The position numbers and the translations under genes are program-made. Of a DNA stretch of 51,351 nt, positions 43,372-51,351 are shown in pieces. The notes beneath the pieces were generated by a model, which was given only the letters and a program-made list of their open reading frames with translations, was not told the origin of the DNA and did no database searches. Source of the stretch: an uncultured Erythrobacteraceae bacterium (GTDB taxonomy: Bacteria; Pseudomonadota; Alphaproteobacteria; Sphingomonadales; Sphingomonadaceae); the NCBI GenBank assembly GCA_946482075.1, contig CAMLQG010000013.1:1-51351 (forward strand), given 5' to 3'. Position 1 is the stretch's first letter; every line of letters starts with the position of its first letter.

Positions 43372-43905
43372 CTATTTCGGCGCGGAGAAAGTGCCGCTCA
43401 CCCGGCCGCCGGCTCCGCGCCCGCCGCCACGCCCGTCGACACTGGAAATGCCGGTGTTCAGATCCATCGTCAGGCGCTGACCGTTCAGCGTGTCCGCGCC
43501 GCGGCGCAACGCCACACCGCCGGCCATCGTGATCACCCTGCGATTGAAATCGTAGATCGCCACCGCGCCGCGGGCGGATTCATTGGCCCGCGTCACCACC
43601 ACTCCGCCGGTTGCCGTGATCCGCTGGATCTGGAGCGAGCCTTGATTGGTATAATCGACCGTGGTGCGCGCGGCCTTGAGATTGAGGCCGGCCTGGTTGA
43701 TGTCGACATTGCCCGACAGGACGACCCGGTCCTGCCTGTCCTGCAGTTCGATCTTGTCGGCGGCATAACTCACCGGGGCCTTGCTGTTATGCCCGGAAAT
43801 GGCCTGGGCGGACAGCTGCATGCCGGACAGCGCGGCCAGCCCGCCGATCAGGCCGGTTGCCGCCCAGCGCAGCGCAGTGGCGATAGGGTAAACTGCCTTC
43901 ATCAA
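43372..43905 (-). CDS. lptA: LPS transport periplasmic protein LptA
   Basis: LptA forms the periplasmic bridge that carries lipopolysaccharide from LptC to LptD. The 177-aa product has a signal peptide region and an OstA-type beta domain: YAADKIELQDRQDRVVLSGN, AARTTVDY, ITATGGVVVTRANESARG, then VITMAGGVALRRGADTLNG. A glycine-rich tail (GRGGGRGAGGRVSG) ends it. Its start overlaps lptC by four bases (43902-43905). It is convergent with the regulator gene, ten bases away. Confidence 0.9.
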   Translation of the reverse strand: MMKAVYPIATALRWAATGLIGGLAALSGMQLSAQAISGHNSKAPVSYAADKIELQDRQDRVVLSGNVDINQAGLNLKAARTTVDYTNQGSLQIQRITATGGVVVTRANESARGAVAIYDFNRRVITMAGGVALRRGADTLNGQRLTMDLNTGISSVDGRGGGRGAGGRVSGTFSAPK

Positions 43906-44546
43906 GGAATCCTCAGCTTTCCCGGTTCCATATAGAGTCGTGCATTGCCGTCCAGCGTCACCGTGCGTTGCGACAGGTCGGCCTGAAGCCGATCGGCGCT
44001 GAACGTGCCTGCGGGAATGGCGCCATCGACGCGACCCTGTCCCATCATCTGCTGATTCTCAAGATCGATCGAAACGCCTCGCGCGACCATCCGATAGCCA
44101 TCGGCCGCGGACAGGCGCACCGGGCCGTCCACGTTCACGCGTTCGGCGCGGATGTCGTACCGTCCGCTCTGGGCGTTGAGAACGGCCGGGCCATCCTTGA
44201 GCAGGATGCGCGCGCTCAGATCGTTCATCCGCACGATGCCTTCGGCGGAAGACCGCTGCACCGCATTGCCCGCCGTGAGCGAGAAGGGGCGGCCATTATT
44301 GTCCATCCCGCGATACATCGCATTGTCCACTCGCAGCCGATCCTTGATCACCGCCACCTTGTTGCGATCGAGCAGGAAGCCGACTTCGCCGCGGGGCGAC
44401 AGCGGCGTGATGATCATGATCGCCACCAGCAACCCGATCGCCGCGGGAAGCGCGCGCGACAGGAAATGGACCAGCCGGTCATGCTGGCCGCCGGGAACCG
44501 CCAGGGCCTGACGGCGAGTGCGGATGATGTCGGCGGTTTCGCTCAT
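43902..44546 (-). CDS. lptC: LPS export protein LptC
   Basis: LptC is the inner-membrane-anchored component linking LptBFG to LptA. The 214-aa product has one N-terminal membrane helix (residues ~30-50, SRALPAAIGLLVAIMIITPL) and a periplasmic beta-jellyroll (SLTAGNAVQRSSAEGIVRMN, VNVDGPVRLSAADGYRMVA, and VDGAIPAGTFSADRLQADLS). It overlaps lptA and lies 20 bases after rnd in the same orientation. Confidence 0.9.
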   Translation of the reverse strand: MSETADIIRTRRQALAVPGGQHDRLVHFLSRALPAAIGLLVAIMIITPLSPRGEVGFLLDRNKVAVIKDRLRVDNAMYRGMDNNGRPFSLTAGNAVQRSSAEGIVRMNDLSARILLKDGPAVLNAQSGRYDIRAERVNVDGPVRLSAADGYRMVARGVSIDLENQQMMGQGRVDGAIPAGTFSADRLQADLSQRTVTLDGNARLYMEPGKLRIP

Positions 44547-44566
44547 GCGATCTTATATGGTGCCGC

Positions 44567-45184
44567 TTATTCGTGGCTGAAGATGTCTTTTTCCGCCCAT
44601 CCGGCCAGATCGAGCCGGGCGCGCGTGGGCAGGAAATCGAAGCACGCCTGGGCAATGGCCGTGCGGCCTTCCCGTTCCAGCCGCCCGACGAAGATCGCGT
44701 GCATCTCGTGCAGGAAGCGGACGTCGCTCGCGGCATAGTCGCGCTGCGCCTCGTTCAGCTCTTCCGCGCCCCAGTCGCTCGATTGCTGCTGCTTCGACAT
44801 GTCCTTGCCGAGCAGTTCGCTGACCAGGTTCTTGAGGCCGTGGCGATCGGTGTAGGTGCGGGTCAGCTTGCTGGCGATCTTGGTGCAGAAGACCGGTTCG
44901 GCCATCACGCCGAGATAATGTTCGATCGCGGCGAGGTCGAAACGCGCGAAGTGGAACAGCTTCAGACGCATCGGATCGGCCAGGACCGCCTTGAGATTGG
45001 GTGCGGCATAGGCGCTGCCGGCTGCGAAACGGACGAGATGTTCATCCCCGCCGCCATCGCTGATCTGGACGACGCAGAGCCTGTCGCGATGAGTGACGAG
45101 GCCCATCGTCTCCGTATCGACGGCCACGGGACCGGGCGCCAGCACGCCGGCAGGAAGGTCTTCTTCGTGAAAATACACAGTCAT
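44567..45184 (-). CDS. rnd: Ribonuclease D-type 3'-5' exonuclease (short)
   Basis: A 205-aa DEDD-family exonuclease. It has the three exonuclease motifs: VAVDTETMGL (ExoI, DxE), LKLFHFARFDLAAIEHY (ExoII) and YAASDVRFLHEMH (ExoIII, ending in a Tyr-type YxxxD). Full ribonuclease D is ~370 aa with HRDC domains, which are absent here, so this is the short, catalytic-domain-only form common in alphaproteobacteria. The role is 3' trimming of tRNA or other RNA. It precedes lptC, as is usual. Confidence 0.88.
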   Translation of the reverse strand: MTVYFHEEDLPAGVLAPGPVAVDTETMGLVTHRDRLCVVQISDGGGDEHLVRFAAGSAYAAPNLKAVLADPMRLKLFHFARFDLAAIEHYLGVMAEPVFCTKIASKLTRTYTDRHGLKNLVSELLGKDMSKQQQSSDWGAEELNEAQRDYAASDVRFLHEMHAIFVGRLEREGRTAIAQACFDFLPTRARLDLAGWAEKDIFSHE

Positions 45185-45263
45185 GTCTCGTGCCTTAAGC
45201 TCATCGGGGGAAGAGCGAAAGCCCCGGCTGGCGCGGAATGCACGAGAAAGCTAACCCTCTGTC

Positions 45264-45944
45264 ATGGCCGATGAAGCGATTCCCCCGTCCTGGCGTGCCG
45301 CGCTCGCGCCTGCTCTCGCAACGCCGGAGGCCCGGAAGCTGGGCGGGTGGCTGCGGGCGGAAGAGGCGGCGGGCAAGGTGATCTATCCCCCGCGCGGACA
45401 ACGCCTGCGCGCGCTGGAACTGACTCCGCTCGACCAGGTGAAGGTCGTGATCCTGGGACAGGACCCGTATCACGGGCCGGGGCAGGCGCATGGGCTGGCC
45501 TTTTCCGTGCCCGAAGGCGTCAGGATTCCGCCGTCGCTGGTCAATATCTACAAGGAGCTGCGCGACGATCTCGGCGTGGATGTGCCGCCGCACGGCAATC
45601 TCGAACATTGGGCGCGGCAAGGGGTGCTGCTGCTCAACAATGCGCTGACGGTGGAAGCGGGCAATGCCGGATCGCACCAGATGCGCGGGTGGGATGCGAT
45701 CACCGATGCGGCCGTCGCCGCGGTCGCCAAGCGCGAGGAACCGAGCGTCTTCATCCTGTGGGGCAGCCATGCGCGAAAGAAGGCGGCACGGGTTCCGGGC
45801 CTCGGTCGCGATACGCATCATCTCGTGCTGACCGCGCCGCACCCGAGCCCGCTTTCGGCGCATTCGGGCTTTTTCGGCTCGAAGCCCTTCAGCAAGGCCA
45901 ATGCGTTTCTCGAAGCCAAGGGGCGCGGCGCGATCGATTGGTGA
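45264..45944 (+). CDS. ung: Uracil-DNA glycosylase
   Basis: Ung removes uracil from DNA in base-excision repair. The 226-aa product has the catalytic water-activating motif VVILGQDPYHGPGQAHGLAF, the VLLLNNALTVEAGNAGSHQM region, the uracil-binding LWGSHARKKA and the leucine-loop HPSPLSAHSGFFGSKPFSKA. All active-site blocks are present. It is antisense to the surrounding Lpt genes and appears inserted between rnd and rpoN. Confidence 0.95.
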   Translation: MADEAIPPSWRAALAPALATPEARKLGGWLRAEEAAGKVIYPPRGQRLRALELTPLDQVKVVILGQDPYHGPGQAHGLAFSVPEGVRIPPSLVNIYKELRDDLGVDVPPHGNLEHWARQGVLLLNNALTVEAGNAGSHQMRGWDAITDAAVAAVAKREEPSVFILWGSHARKKAARVPGLGRDTHHLVLTAPHPSPLSAHSGFFGSKPFSKANAFLEAKGRGAIDW

Positions 45945-45952
45945 CTTGAAGT

Positions 45953-46027
45953 CGTCATGCCAGCGCAGGCTGGCATCGCTCTCGGTAGTAAACGCTCACA
46001 ACGATCCCAGCCTGCGCTGGGATACAA
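45953..46027. repeat. Palindromic intergenic repeat, family D
   Basis: Arms CGTCATGCCAGCGCAGGCTG (continuing GCATC) and GATCCCAGCCTGCGCTGGGA (continuing TACA) around a short loop. It lies between the convergent ung and rpoN genes and could serve as a shared end. Only one copy is seen in the window. Confidence 0.75.
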
Positions 46028-46034
46028 GATATGT

Positions 46035-47528
46035 TTAGCGCACCGCTTCCAGCGCTTTCTGCCGCCGCCTCTGCACCGAGCTGCCGATGCCGATCGCCTC
46101 GCGATACTTGGCGACCGTGCGCCGCGCGAGATCGAAGCCCTTGTCGCGCAGCAGGTCGACCAGCGTATCGTCGGACAGGATCTTGGCGGCATCTTCCGCA
46201 TCCACCAGTGCCCGGATCTGCGCTTTCACCGCTTCGGCCGACACCGTGCCTTCGCCATCGGTGGAAGCGACCCCGCTGGTGAAGAAATATTTCAGTTCGA
46301 ACGTGCCGCGCTCGCAATTGAGATATTTGTTCGCGGTCACGCGGCTGACGGTGGATTCGTGCATCTCGATCGCGTCCGCCACCATGCGCAGCGTCAGCGG
46401 CTTGAGGTCCGACACGCCGTTGCGGAAGAAGCCGTCCTGCTGCTTCACGATCTCCGCGGCGACTTTCAGGATCGTTTTCTGCCGCTGGTCGAGTGCTTTC
46501 AGGAGCCAGTTCGCGTCGGTCAGCTTTTCGCTCAGCCAGGCACGCGAAGCCTTGTCGCTGCACGCGCTCTTGAGCTGGAGGTAATAGCCGCGATTGACCA
46601 GCACGCGCGGCAGGGTCGCCTGGTTGATCGCGATGTCCCACCCGCCATCGGCGCGCGCGCGCACCAGGAGGTCGGGCACCACCGGCGCGGCTTCCGCATC
46701 GCCGGCGAAGCGCAGGCCGGGCTTGGGATCGTAGCCGCGCAGTTCCGCCATCATGTCGGCGAAATCCTCGTCATCCACGTCGCAGATGCGCTTCAGCTGT
46801 TTGATGTTGCCCTTCGCCAGCAGATCGAGATTGTCGAGCAGGCGGGCCATGCAGGGGTCGTAGCGATCGGCTTCCTTCGCTTGCAGGATCAGGCATTCGG
46901 CCAGGCTTCGCGCGCCCACGCCCGTGGGATCGAGCGATTGGACCACGCCGAGCGCCGCTTCGACTTCGGCCAGCGTCGCGCCGAGATCATTGGCGAGATC
47001 GCGCAGCGTTGCGGGCAGGTATCCCGCATCGTCGAGCTGCCCGATCAGATAGGCGGCGATGAAGGCGGTCTGCTCATTGGGCGCTGCCGCGCCGAGCTGT
47101 TCGGTCAGGTGAACGACGAGAGTAACGCCGCCCGAACCGCGCTCGTCGATGCCGGGACCTTCGCCGCCGCCGGCCTGCGATTGCCCGTCCAGGCCGAAGA
47201 CATTGCCGTCGCCCGTGTCGCGATCGAGGTCCATCGCGGCGGGATCGATATCGAGCGGTTGGTCGGCCTCCCCCCGAACCTCGCCGATGAGTTGGTCGAT
47301 CGAGGCTTCCTCGCTTGCAGGCATCGGCGTTTCGAGCGGCGGTTCGGCCGTTTCGACGCCGGTGTCGGAATTGCCCAGTTCCAGTAGCGGATTGGCGTCC
47401 AGGGCTTCGCCGATGAACGTTTCTATCTCGAGATTGGACAGAGCCAGCAGCTTGATCGCCTGCTGCAGCTGGGGCGTCATCACCAGCTGCTGGGATTGCC
47501 TCAGGTCAAGGCGAGGTCCGATATTCAT
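46035..47528 (-). CDS. rpoN: RNA polymerase sigma-54 factor
   Basis: Sigma-54 recruits RNA polymerase to -24/-12 promoters activated by enhancer-binding proteins. The 497-aa product begins MNIGPRLDLRQSQQLVMTPQ and LQQAIKLLALSNLEIETFI (activator-interacting region I). The core-binding and HTH domains follow (ESTVSRVTANKYLNCERGTF). Near the C-terminus is the RpoN box-like RRTVAKYREAIGIGSSVQRR that contacts the -24 element. Length is normal. It is 51 bases downstream of lptB in the same direction. Confidence 0.97.
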   Translation of the reverse strand: MNIGPRLDLRQSQQLVMTPQLQQAIKLLALSNLEIETFIGEALDANPLLELGNSDTGVETAEPPLETPMPASEEASIDQLIGEVRGEADQPLDIDPAAMDLDRDTGDGNVFGLDGQSQAGGGEGPGIDERGSGGVTLVVHLTEQLGAAAPNEQTAFIAAYLIGQLDDAGYLPATLRDLANDLGATLAEVEAALGVVQSLDPTGVGARSLAECLILQAKEADRYDPCMARLLDNLDLLAKGNIKQLKRICDVDDEDFADMMAELRGYDPKPGLRFAGDAEAAPVVPDLLVRARADGGWDIAINQATLPRVLVNRGYYLQLKSACSDKASRAWLSEKLTDANWLLKALDQRQKTILKVAAEIVKQQDGFFRNGVSDLKPLTLRMVADAIEMHESTVSRVTANKYLNCERGTFELKYFFTSGVASTDGEGTVSAEAVKAQIRALVDAEDAAKILSDDTLVDLLRDKGFDLARRTVAKYREAIGIGSSVQRRRQKALEAVR

Positions 47529-47579
47529 GCGATCATTCGTCCGCGCGCCCGATCGCTCCGGAGCCGTGCGGAGGCCTCG

Positions 47580-48368
47580 TCATAGCGTGAAGTTCTCGCC
47601 CAGATAGAGGCGACGGACATTCTCGTCCGCCACCAGCTCCTGCGGGCTGCCGGCGAACAGCACCTGCCCGCCATAGATGATGCAGGCGCGGTCCACGATA
47701 TCCAGCGTCTCCCGCACGTTGTGATCGGTGATCAGCACGCCGATGCCGCGATTCTTCAAGTCGATCACCAGATGGCGGATATCGGCGATGGAGAGCGGGT
47801 CGATCCCGGCGAAAGGTTCGTCCAGCAGCATGATCGAAGGCTTGGCGGCGAGCGCGCGGGCGATTTCGCAGCGGCGGCGTTCACCGCCCGAAAGCGCCAT
47901 CGCCGGGCTGGTCCGCAGCCTGGTCAGACCGAACTCGTCGAGCAGCCGTTCCAGTTCGGCATCGCGCATGTCGGGTTCGGGTTCGACCATTTCGAGCACG
48001 CAGGCGATGTTCTGTTCCACCGTCATGCACCGGAAGAACGAGGTCTCCTGCGGCAGGTAGCCGAGGCCGAGGATCGCGCGGCGATACATGGGCAGTTTGG
48101 TGACATCGACGCCGTCCATCAGGATACGGCCCGAATCGGGACGGACGAGTCCCATGATCGAATAGAAGCAGGTCGTCTTGCCGGCGCCGTTGGGACCGAG
48201 CAGGCCCAGCACTTCGCCTTTGCCGACGGAAAGCGAGATGTCGGTCAGCACTGCCCGCTTGTCGTAGCTCTTGGCGATCGAGATGACTTCCAGTCCGCCT
48301 TCCGGCAGCGGAGTCACGGCCTGGGTGGATTGGGCAGGGGGCGGGCTCGGATCGTCAAGCAGGTCCAT
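47580..48368 (-). CDS. lptB: LPS export ATPase LptB
   Basis: LptB energises extraction of lipopolysaccharide from the inner membrane. The 262-aa product has Walker A LLGPNGAGKTTCFYSIMGLV, the LptB-typical GYLPQETSFFRCMTVEQNI, the signature LSGGERRRCEIARAL, Walker B PSIMLLDEPFAGIDP and the switch LITDHNVRETLDI. ATG 48368 is chosen because AAGGAGAG lies just before it; the frame is open to 48428. An N-terminal extension of ~25 residues precedes the ATPase domain. Confidence 0.95.
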   Translation of the reverse strand: MDLLDDPSPPPAQSTQAVTPLPEGGLEVISIAKSYDKRAVLTDISLSVGKGEVLGLLGPNGAGKTTCFYSIMGLVRPDSGRILMDGVDVTKLPMYRRAILGLGYLPQETSFFRCMTVEQNIACVLEMVEPEPDMRDAELERLLDEFGLTRLRTSPAMALSGGERRRCEIARALAAKPSIMLLDEPFAGIDPLSIADIRHLVIDLKNRGIGVLITDHNVRETLDIVDRACIIYGGQVLFAGSPQELVADENVRRLYLGENFTL

Positions 48369-48535
48369 CGCGCTCTCCTTTAACACGTGTCGTGGGCCAG
48401 GAAACCCCCATCCGCGCAAAACTGGCAAGCTTCATGCATGTGTTCCCCAGATCTGACGGCCGCATTGTCGTGTGGGGCTTGATCGCCCGTCATTCCAATG
48501 AAATAGTCATGCCGGGAGCAAGAGGAGGATGGCGC

Positions 48536-48889
48536 ATGGGCAAGGCGCTGCCTGAAGTGAAACGGCGCGACTGGCGCCATAGGATGAGCGACCATGTCGC
48601 CTATGCGCTGCTCGTCTATACCGGCCTGCAAATCTTCGTGACAGTGGGCGCGATGAAGGATGGGCACGGCTCCATGTTGCCCTACGTGGGTCTCGTCCTG
48701 CTGGTGGGCGCGATCATCCCCGCTTACCGCGCTTTCGAACGCCGCTGGGACGATCTGAGCGACGAACAGGCGGCCGATCCCGCCTTCGAGCCGGCCTATC
48801 GGCGCGACCGGCTGATCCTGTGGCTTGCGTCTATCGGCTTTCCCTTCGCAGTTTGCGGGCTGTTCAAGCTGATCGCGGCGATCGCCTGA
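48536..48889 (+). CDS. Small hypothetical membrane protein
   Basis: A 117-aa protein with three hydrophobic helices: HVAYALLVYTGLQIFVTVG, GSMLPYVGLVLLVGAIIPAY and LILWLASIGFPFAVCGLFKL. Charged loops (RRWDDLSDEQAADPAFEPAY) separate them. ATG 48536 is chosen because AGAGGAGG lies seven bases upstream; the frame is open to 48392 but those residues look unlike a protein start. It is divergent from lptB. No function is recognised. Confidence 0.75.
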   Translation: MGKALPEVKRRDWRHRMSDHVAYALLVYTGLQIFVTVGAMKDGHGSMLPYVGLVLLVGAIIPAYRAFERRWDDLSDEQAADPAFEPAYRRDRLILWLASIGFPFAVCGLFKLIAAIA

Positions 48890-48968
48890 CGCGTCCTGCC
48901 CGCCAAGGAGGGGGAAGCCGATCGACATCCACGACCTGCAGGACGCCGAGGCGCAGAATATCACAGCG

Positions 48969-49421
48969 GTGTACGCGGTTGGGGATATTCACGGTCGACT
49001 GGATCTGCTCGCCAGGATCGAAGCGCAGATCGCGAGCGATATCGCCGTTCCCGAAGAAATCGACCATCCAACCTGGCGAAAGCTGCGCGACACTCTCGAT
49101 GCCGCACTTCCCGCGAAACATCGGGCGTTCCTCGACAAGCTGCTGCTGGGACTTCGGTGGGGCGAATATCTCTTCGTTCACGCCGGTCTCGACCCGGATC
49201 GGGCTTTGACGGCGCAGACCCCGCACGACCTCATGTGGATACGCGAGCCTTTTCTGACCAGCGAGCGAGACTGGGGTTTCAAGGTCGTTCACGGACATGT
49301 GATCGTTGAGGAACCGGTATTTCGCGCCAATCGGATCGGCATCGATACGGGCGCCTATCAATCCGGGCGCTTGACATGCCTGGTGATCGATAAGGATGGA
49401 GAACGCGTGATCCAGACCTAG
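48969..49421 (+). pseudogene. Metallophosphoesterase remnant lacking core catalytic motifs
   Basis: Related to calcineurin-like Ser/Thr phosphatases. The start YAVGDIHGRLDLLARIEAQI (GDxHG motif) and the end match the family: FVHAGLDP, DLMWIREPFL, VVHGHVIVEEPV and RIGIDTGAYQSGRLTCLVID. The middle ~85-90 residues, including the GDxVDRG and GNHE metal-binding motifs, are missing. The frame stays intact across the join near residue 30, giving 150 aa where relatives have ~250. Upstream, AAGGAGGGGG is followed by an in-frame ATC at 48921 where an ATG might once have been; GTG 48969 is the first usable start. It is probably decayed or repurposed. Confidence 0.75.
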
Positions 49422-49517
49422 CGTCGTTCCACCCGGCGGGAGTGTAAAGCGCTTCCACCCTGGACGATCAGCCTCTAGGGCAGCGCTTCCGGACAAGACC
49501 GAAAGGCTGGGAGCCTC

Positions 49518-50864
49518 ATGCTGGATTTCGCCCGTGCGCAGGAGCGTTGCGCCACTCTGATCGATCTCGCGCGCAAAGCCGGCGCGGATGCCGCCGATGC
49601 GGTCGTCGCGGGCAACGGCTCGGAAAGCGTGCAGGTGCGCCTCGGCAAGCTCGAGGATGTCGAACGTTCGGAAAGCGAACATGTCGGCCTGCGGGTCTTC
49701 GTCGGCCGCCGCTCCGCCTCGATCCAGGCGACCGACATGAGCGATGCGGCGCTGGGCGAACTCGCGTCGCGTGCGGCGGACATGGCGCGATCGGCGCCGG
49801 AAGATCCCTATGCCGGTCTGGCGCCCGAAGAGCTGCTGGCCAAAGGCCCCTTCCCCGATCTCGATCTGGAAGACCGTACCGAGCCGACGCCGGACCTGCT
49901 GCGCGACCGCGCGCTGGAAGCGGAAGACGCCGCGCGTGCCGTGAAGGGCGTCAGCAACAGCGAAGGCGGCGGAGCGAGCTTCGGGCGCACCGTCTTCGCG
50001 CTGGCCACCAGCCACGGTTTCTCGGGCGGCTATGCCGGCACCAGCCATGGGCTGAGCGCGAGCGTGCTGGCCGGGGATGCGGGCGCGATGCAGCGCGATT
50101 ACGAATGGCGGCAGGCGCGCCATCTGGCCGATCTTCCGCTGGCGGGAGAAATCGGTCGGGTCGCCGGCGAGCGGGCGGTCGCCCGCCTCGGTCCGGGCAA
50201 GCTGCCCAGCAAGACGATGCCGGTGGTGTTCGATCCGCGCGTCGGCGGATCGCTGATCGGCCATCTGCTGGGCGCGATGTCCGGTCCGTCAATCGCGCGG
50301 CGGGCCAGCTTCCTGCTCGATCGCCTCGGCGAGGACCTGTTCGATCCCGCGATCCTGATCCTGGACGAACCCCACCGCCGGCGCGGCGCGCGGTCCCGTC
50401 CGTTCGATGGCGAAGGCCTGCCAACCGCGCCGCGCTCGCTGGTGGAAGGCGGCAAGGTCACCGGCTGGCTCGCGGATTCCGCTTCCGCCCGCCAGCTCGG
50501 CATGCGGCCCACCGGTCATGCTTCAAGAAGCGGCGGCGGCGCGCCGGGTGTCTCCCTCGGCAATGTCCATCTGGCGCCGGGCGAGGCGAGCCCAGCCGAA
50601 CTGATCGCCGACATCGCGGACGGCGTCTATGTGACCGAGCTGATCGGCCATGGCGTGAACGGCGTGACCGGCGATTACAGCCGGGGCGCTTCCGGCTTCC
50701 GCATCGTGAACGGCGAGATTGCGGGGCCGGTGGCGGAATTCACCGTGGCCGGAAGCCTGCTCGACATGTTCAAGGCGATGTCGGCGGCGAACGATCTCGA
50801 ATGGCACCGCGCGATCAACGTGCCGACCTTGCGCGTCGAGGGAATGAGCGTGGCGGGGGAATAG
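49518..50864 (+). CDS. pmbA: TldE/PmbA-family metalloprotease subunit
   Basis: A 448-aa protein of the TldD/PmbA family. TldD and TldE form a heterocomplex that processes peptides such as microcin precursors and degrades antitoxins. The product has LGKLEDVERSESEHVGLRVF, the central GSLIGHLLGAMSGPSIARRA region and the C-terminal ELIGHGVNGVTGDYSRGASG block. It lacks the HExxxH zinc motif that TldD carries, so it is the TldE/PmbA partner. The TldD gene is not in the window. Confidence 0.92.
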   Translation: MLDFARAQERCATLIDLARKAGADAADAVVAGNGSESVQVRLGKLEDVERSESEHVGLRVFVGRRSASIQATDMSDAALGELASRAADMARSAPEDPYAGLAPEELLAKGPFPDLDLEDRTEPTPDLLRDRALEAEDAARAVKGVSNSEGGGASFGRTVFALATSHGFSGGYAGTSHGLSASVLAGDAGAMQRDYEWRQARHLADLPLAGEIGRVAGERAVARLGPGKLPSKTMPVVFDPRVGGSLIGHLLGAMSGPSIARRASFLLDRLGEDLFDPAILILDEPHRRRGARSRPFDGEGLPTAPRSLVEGGKVTGWLADSASARQLGMRPTGHASRSGGGAPGVSLGNVHLAPGEASPAELIADIADGVYVTELIGHGVNGVTGDYSRGASGFRIVNGEIAGPVAEFTVAGSLLDMFKAMSAANDLEWHRAINVPTLRVEGMSVAGE

Positions 50865-50872
50865 GCTGACAT

Positions 50873-50955
50873 CGTCATTGCGAGCTTAGCGAGGCAATCC
50901 AGAGCCAACCCAATGTGCTCTGGATTGCCGGGGGCCTTCGGCCCTCGCAATGACG
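50873..50955. repeat. Palindromic intergenic repeat, family A copy 3
   Basis: Outer arms CGTCATTGCGAG and CTCGCAATGACG, inner arms GCAATCCAGAGC and GCTCTGGATTGC, matching the copies at 3659 and 20180. It lies between the convergent pmbA and ppa genes. Confidence 0.85.
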
Positions 50956-50962
50956 ATAGGTC

Positions 50963-51351
50963 TTATGCCTTGACGGCCTTGGCGCGCTCGATCGCTTCCA
51001 CCGTGACGCGGCGGGCTTCCTCGGCGCCGCCCCAGGTGCCGATGCGCACCCACTTCTCGGCTTCGAGATCCTTGTAGTGGGTGAAGAAGTGTTCGATCTG
51101 CTTGAACACGATCTCGGGCAGGTCGCTCTTTTCCTTCACGTCGCTGTAATAGGGGAAAGTCGAATCCACCGGCACGCAGACGAGCTTCTCGTCGCCGCCA
51201 TGCTCGTCTTCCAGGTTCAGCACGGCGATCGGACGAGCGCGCACGACGCAGCCCGGCACGAAGGGCGAGCGCGCGACGACCAGCGCGTCCAGCGGATCGC
51301 CATCGGGCGACAGCGTGTGCGGCACGAAGCCGTAATTGGCCGGATAGCGCA
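50963..51351 (-). CDS. ppa: Inorganic pyrophosphatase, 5' end missing
   Basis: The C-terminal ~130 residues of a family I pyrophosphatase, which hydrolyses pyrophosphate in the cytosol. The start lies beyond the right edge. The visible part has YPANYGFVPHTLSPDGDPLD with active-site aspartates, VVARPI-like RARPIAVLNLEDEHGGDEKL, LPEIVFKQIEHFFTHYKDLE and the terminal AKAVKA. All metal ligands expected in this half are present. Confidence 0.95.
   Translation of the reverse strand, partial: RYPANYGFVPHTLSPDGDPLDALVVARSPFVPGCVVRARPIAVLNLEDEHGGDEKLVCVPVDSTFPYYSDVKEKSDLPEIVFKQIEHFFTHYKDLEAEKWVRIGTWGGAEEARRVTVEAIERAKAVKA

Overview
The window is about 51 kb of GC-rich chromosomal DNA. It most resembles an alphaproteobacterium of the order Sphingomonadales (Sphingomonadaceae or Erythrobacteraceae). 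This rests on the leuS-lptE-holA gene order, the exported MsrA and MsrB, the fumC/ribbon-helix-helix pair, sphingomonad-style small proteins and several families of palindromic intergenic repeats. It is mostly core genome. No transposase, integrase, phage gene, CRISPR array, rRNA or plasmid function was seen. The window cuts purH at the left edge (3' end only) and ppa at the right edge (5' end missing).

Layout. 1-4.4 kb: purH end, a tiny membrane protein, msrA, a Zur-type regulator, dxs and a frameshifted nnrU-like gene. 4.5-8.8 kb: POT peptide transporter, ihfB, tRNA-Leu(TAA), a VOC protein, a tandem PilZ protein and msrB. 9-16.1 kb: a Nat-type ABC exporter, queG, an FAD reductase, and a three-gene run with 4-base overlaps (alpha/beta hydrolase, TPR-like protein, luciferase-like oxidoreductase). 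16.3-25 kb: PhoD-type phosphatase, thrS, two small membrane proteins, agmatine deiminase, an enoyl-CoA hydratase/isomerase and an M28 peptidase. 25-32.4 kb: glnE overlapping a one-cysteine peroxiredoxin, a DUF455 ferritin-like protein, an M23 peptidase, galU and murA. 32.5-36 kb: fumC with an overlapping ribbon-helix-helix gene, phaB and an outer-membrane-like protein. 36.3-41 kb: DUF3576 lipoprotein-leuS-lptE-holA. 41.1-43.4 kb: two divergent regulators around a perfect palindrome. 43.4-48.4 kb: lptA, lptC, rnd, ung, rpoN and lptB. 48.5-51.3 kb: a small membrane protein, an internally deleted phosphatase, tldE/pmbA and ppa.

Functional themes. Envelope biogenesis is prominent: LptA, LptB, LptC and LptE, MurA, GalU and an M23 peptidase. 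Oxidative-damage repair appears as exported MsrA and MsrB plus a peroxiredoxin. Nitrogen control appears as GlnE and RpoN. Translation genes include ThrRS, LeuRS, QueG and tRNA-Leu.

The least explained parts are four. First, the divergent regulator pair at 41.1-43.4 kb: a membrane-anchored winged-helix-like protein facing a LuxR-type protein with an altered recognition helix. Second, the phosphatase remnant at 48.9-49.4 kb, which has lost both catalytic core motifs. Third, the order of the Lpt genes. Fourth, at least five families of mirror-ended intergenic repeats. I did not find a clear, complete, previously undescribed multi-gene system; the regulator pair is the best candidate. All functions are read from sequence motifs and remembered family features; no database search was run.
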